Shown: in pieces, positions 20,720 through 21,388 of the stretch
How the letters are laid out: every line of letters begins with the position of its first letter
Numbering within the stretch: position 1 is the first letter of the stretch
Assembly: GCA_036796435.1 (NCBI GenBank)
Contig: DAIRCY010000041.1
Location: forward strand, 1-21,388
Direction of reading: 5' to 3'
DNA: 21,388 nt
From: JAJYVT01 sp036796435
GTDB taxonomy: Bacteria; Actinomycetota; Acidimicrobiia; Acidimicrobiales; RAAP-2
The notes under the pieces: generated by a model
Told to the model about the DNA's origin: nothing
The model's database searches: none
The model's input: the letters and a program-made list of their open reading frames with translations, nothing else
Position numbers and translations under genes: made by a program

Positions 20720-21388
20720 GTGATCCAGGCCGTCGTCTTCGATCTCGACGGAGTCCTTCTCGACTCCGAGAAGCTTTGGGACGAGGCCCGGCGCCAGGTC
20801 GTCGCCGAGCACGGCGGCGCATGGCAGGAGGACGCGACGGGGGCGATGCAGGGAATGAGCTCACGCGAGTGGGCCCGCTACATGCGCGACGAGCTCGATG
20901 TGCCCCTCGAAGAAGACGAGATCGTCGACCTCGCGGTCGCGGCGCTCCTGGCCCGCTACGAAGCCACACTGCCGCTTGCCCCGGGTGCCGTCGAGGCAGT
21001 CCGACGGCTCGCGCTTCAGTGGCCGCTCGGACTCGCCTCGTCGTCGAACAGGGTCGTCATCGAGAGGGTGCTCGATCTCTCAGGACTGCGGGGACAGTTC
21101 AGCGCGACGGTCTCTTCGGAAGAGGTCGCTCGGGGGAAGCCTTCCCCCGATGTCTACCTCGAAGCATCGAGGGCGCTCGGGGGTCTCGTGCCGAGGGTAT
21201 GTGTCGCCGTCGAGGACTCGGCGAGCGGAATCCGTGCAGCGCTCGCGGCGGGGATGCGCCTTGTCGTGATTCCGAACCCACACTTCCCTCCGGAGGACGA
21301 CCTCCTCGAAAGGGCCGATCGCGTCGTGGCGAACCTCGACGAGGTCACGGTCAGCGCGCTCGAAGCGATCGCGATTGCGGACGCCGAC
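20720..21388 (+). CDS. HAD-superfamily hydrolase (beta-phosphoglucomutase-like), 3' truncated
   Basis: The frame starts at a GTG and remains open to the right edge, giving 223 residues. All four HAD motifs are present: FDLDGVLLDSE (motif I, nucleophile Asp and acid/base Asp), LASSSN (motif II), the Lys in RGKPSPDVYLEA (motif III) and VEDSASGIRAAL (motif IV). The helical cap between motifs I and II is the C1 type of beta-phosphoglucomutase, phosphoglycolate phosphatase and similar sugar phosphatases; the DGVLLDSE form of motif I fits the phosphatase/phosphomutase group. Substrate cannot be deduced. It is probably in one transcript with the isomerase-family gene 28 nt upstream. Little of the domain is missing at the 3' end. 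Confidence 0.88.
   Translation, partial: MIQAVVFDLDGVLLDSEKLWDEARRQVVAEHGGAWQEDATGAMQGMSSREWARYMRDELDVPLEEDEIVDLAVAALLARYEATLPLAPGAVEAVRRLALQWPLGLASSSNRVVIERVLDLSGLRGQFSATVSSEEVARGKPSPDVYLEASRALGGLVPRVCVAVEDSASGIRAALAAGMRLVVIPNPHFPPEDDLLERADRVVANLDEVTVSALEAIAIADAD

Overview
The window is a GC-rich chromosomal segment, most likely from an actinobacterium (possibly an acidimicrobial or related lineage; this is inference). The signs are a mycothiol-dependent maleylpyruvate-isomerase-family protein, a 13E12/DUF222-like HNH protein, many GTG starts, and a leucine-catabolism gene order resembling the accA1/accD1/scoAB/fadE19 locus of mycobacteria. I see no rRNA, tRNA, CRISPR array, transposase or phage gene.

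Layout. Positions 1-470 hold the 3' end of an HNH-nuclease gene. Positions 489-2418 (minus) hold ccdA behind gmd, a GDP-mannose 4,6-dehydratase gene; divergent to gmd is a GT4-type glycosyltransferase (2554-3615). A TetR gene (3700-4383) is preceded by a perfect 20-bp palindrome. A low-molecular-weight phosphatase (4443-4985, minus) is divergent from an Lrp/AsnC regulator (5094-5648). The Lrp gene runs tail-to-tail into, and overlaps, a 1240-residue fused indolepyruvate ferredoxin oxidoreductase (5578-9300, minus). Positions 9301-9555 carry no gene I can recognise.

The core is a leucine/isovalerate degradation region on the minus strand: scoA-scoB (16968-17765, 16309-16971), then MCC beta (13887-15521), MCC alpha (11725-13882), HMG-CoA lyase (10730-11728) and acyl-CoA dehydrogenase (9556-10728). 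The expected flow is isovaleryl-CoA to 3-methylcrotonyl-CoA, 3-methylglutaconyl-CoA, HMG-CoA, then acetyl-CoA plus acetoacetate, with acetoacetate activated to acetoacetyl-CoA by ScoAB. A divergent TetR gene (15569-16300) shares a 47-bp intergenic region with the MCC operon; a perfect 18-bp palindrome there overlaps the proposed operon promoter. A crotonase gene (17881-18645) lies upstream of scoA but lacks both classical hydratase glutamates, so the hydration step is not assured. The MCC alpha gene carries an apparent +1 frameshift between its biotin-carboxylase and biotin-carrier parts.

The right end (18689-21388) has kynureninase, a mycothiol-dependent-isomerase-family protein and the 5' part of a HAD hydrolase, all on the plus strand.

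Two window-wide patterns stand out. First, essentially every gene that heads a transcription unit has a TANNNT-type hexamer 6-9 nt before its start codon and no Shine-Dalgarno sequence, which implies leaderless mRNAs; several internal operon genes instead have clear Shine-Dalgarno sequences or ATGA overlaps. Second, several proteins contain in-frame 9- or 18-bp tandem repeats, giving (TQP)7, (TSG)n, (DTA)n and similar low-complexity linkers and tails.
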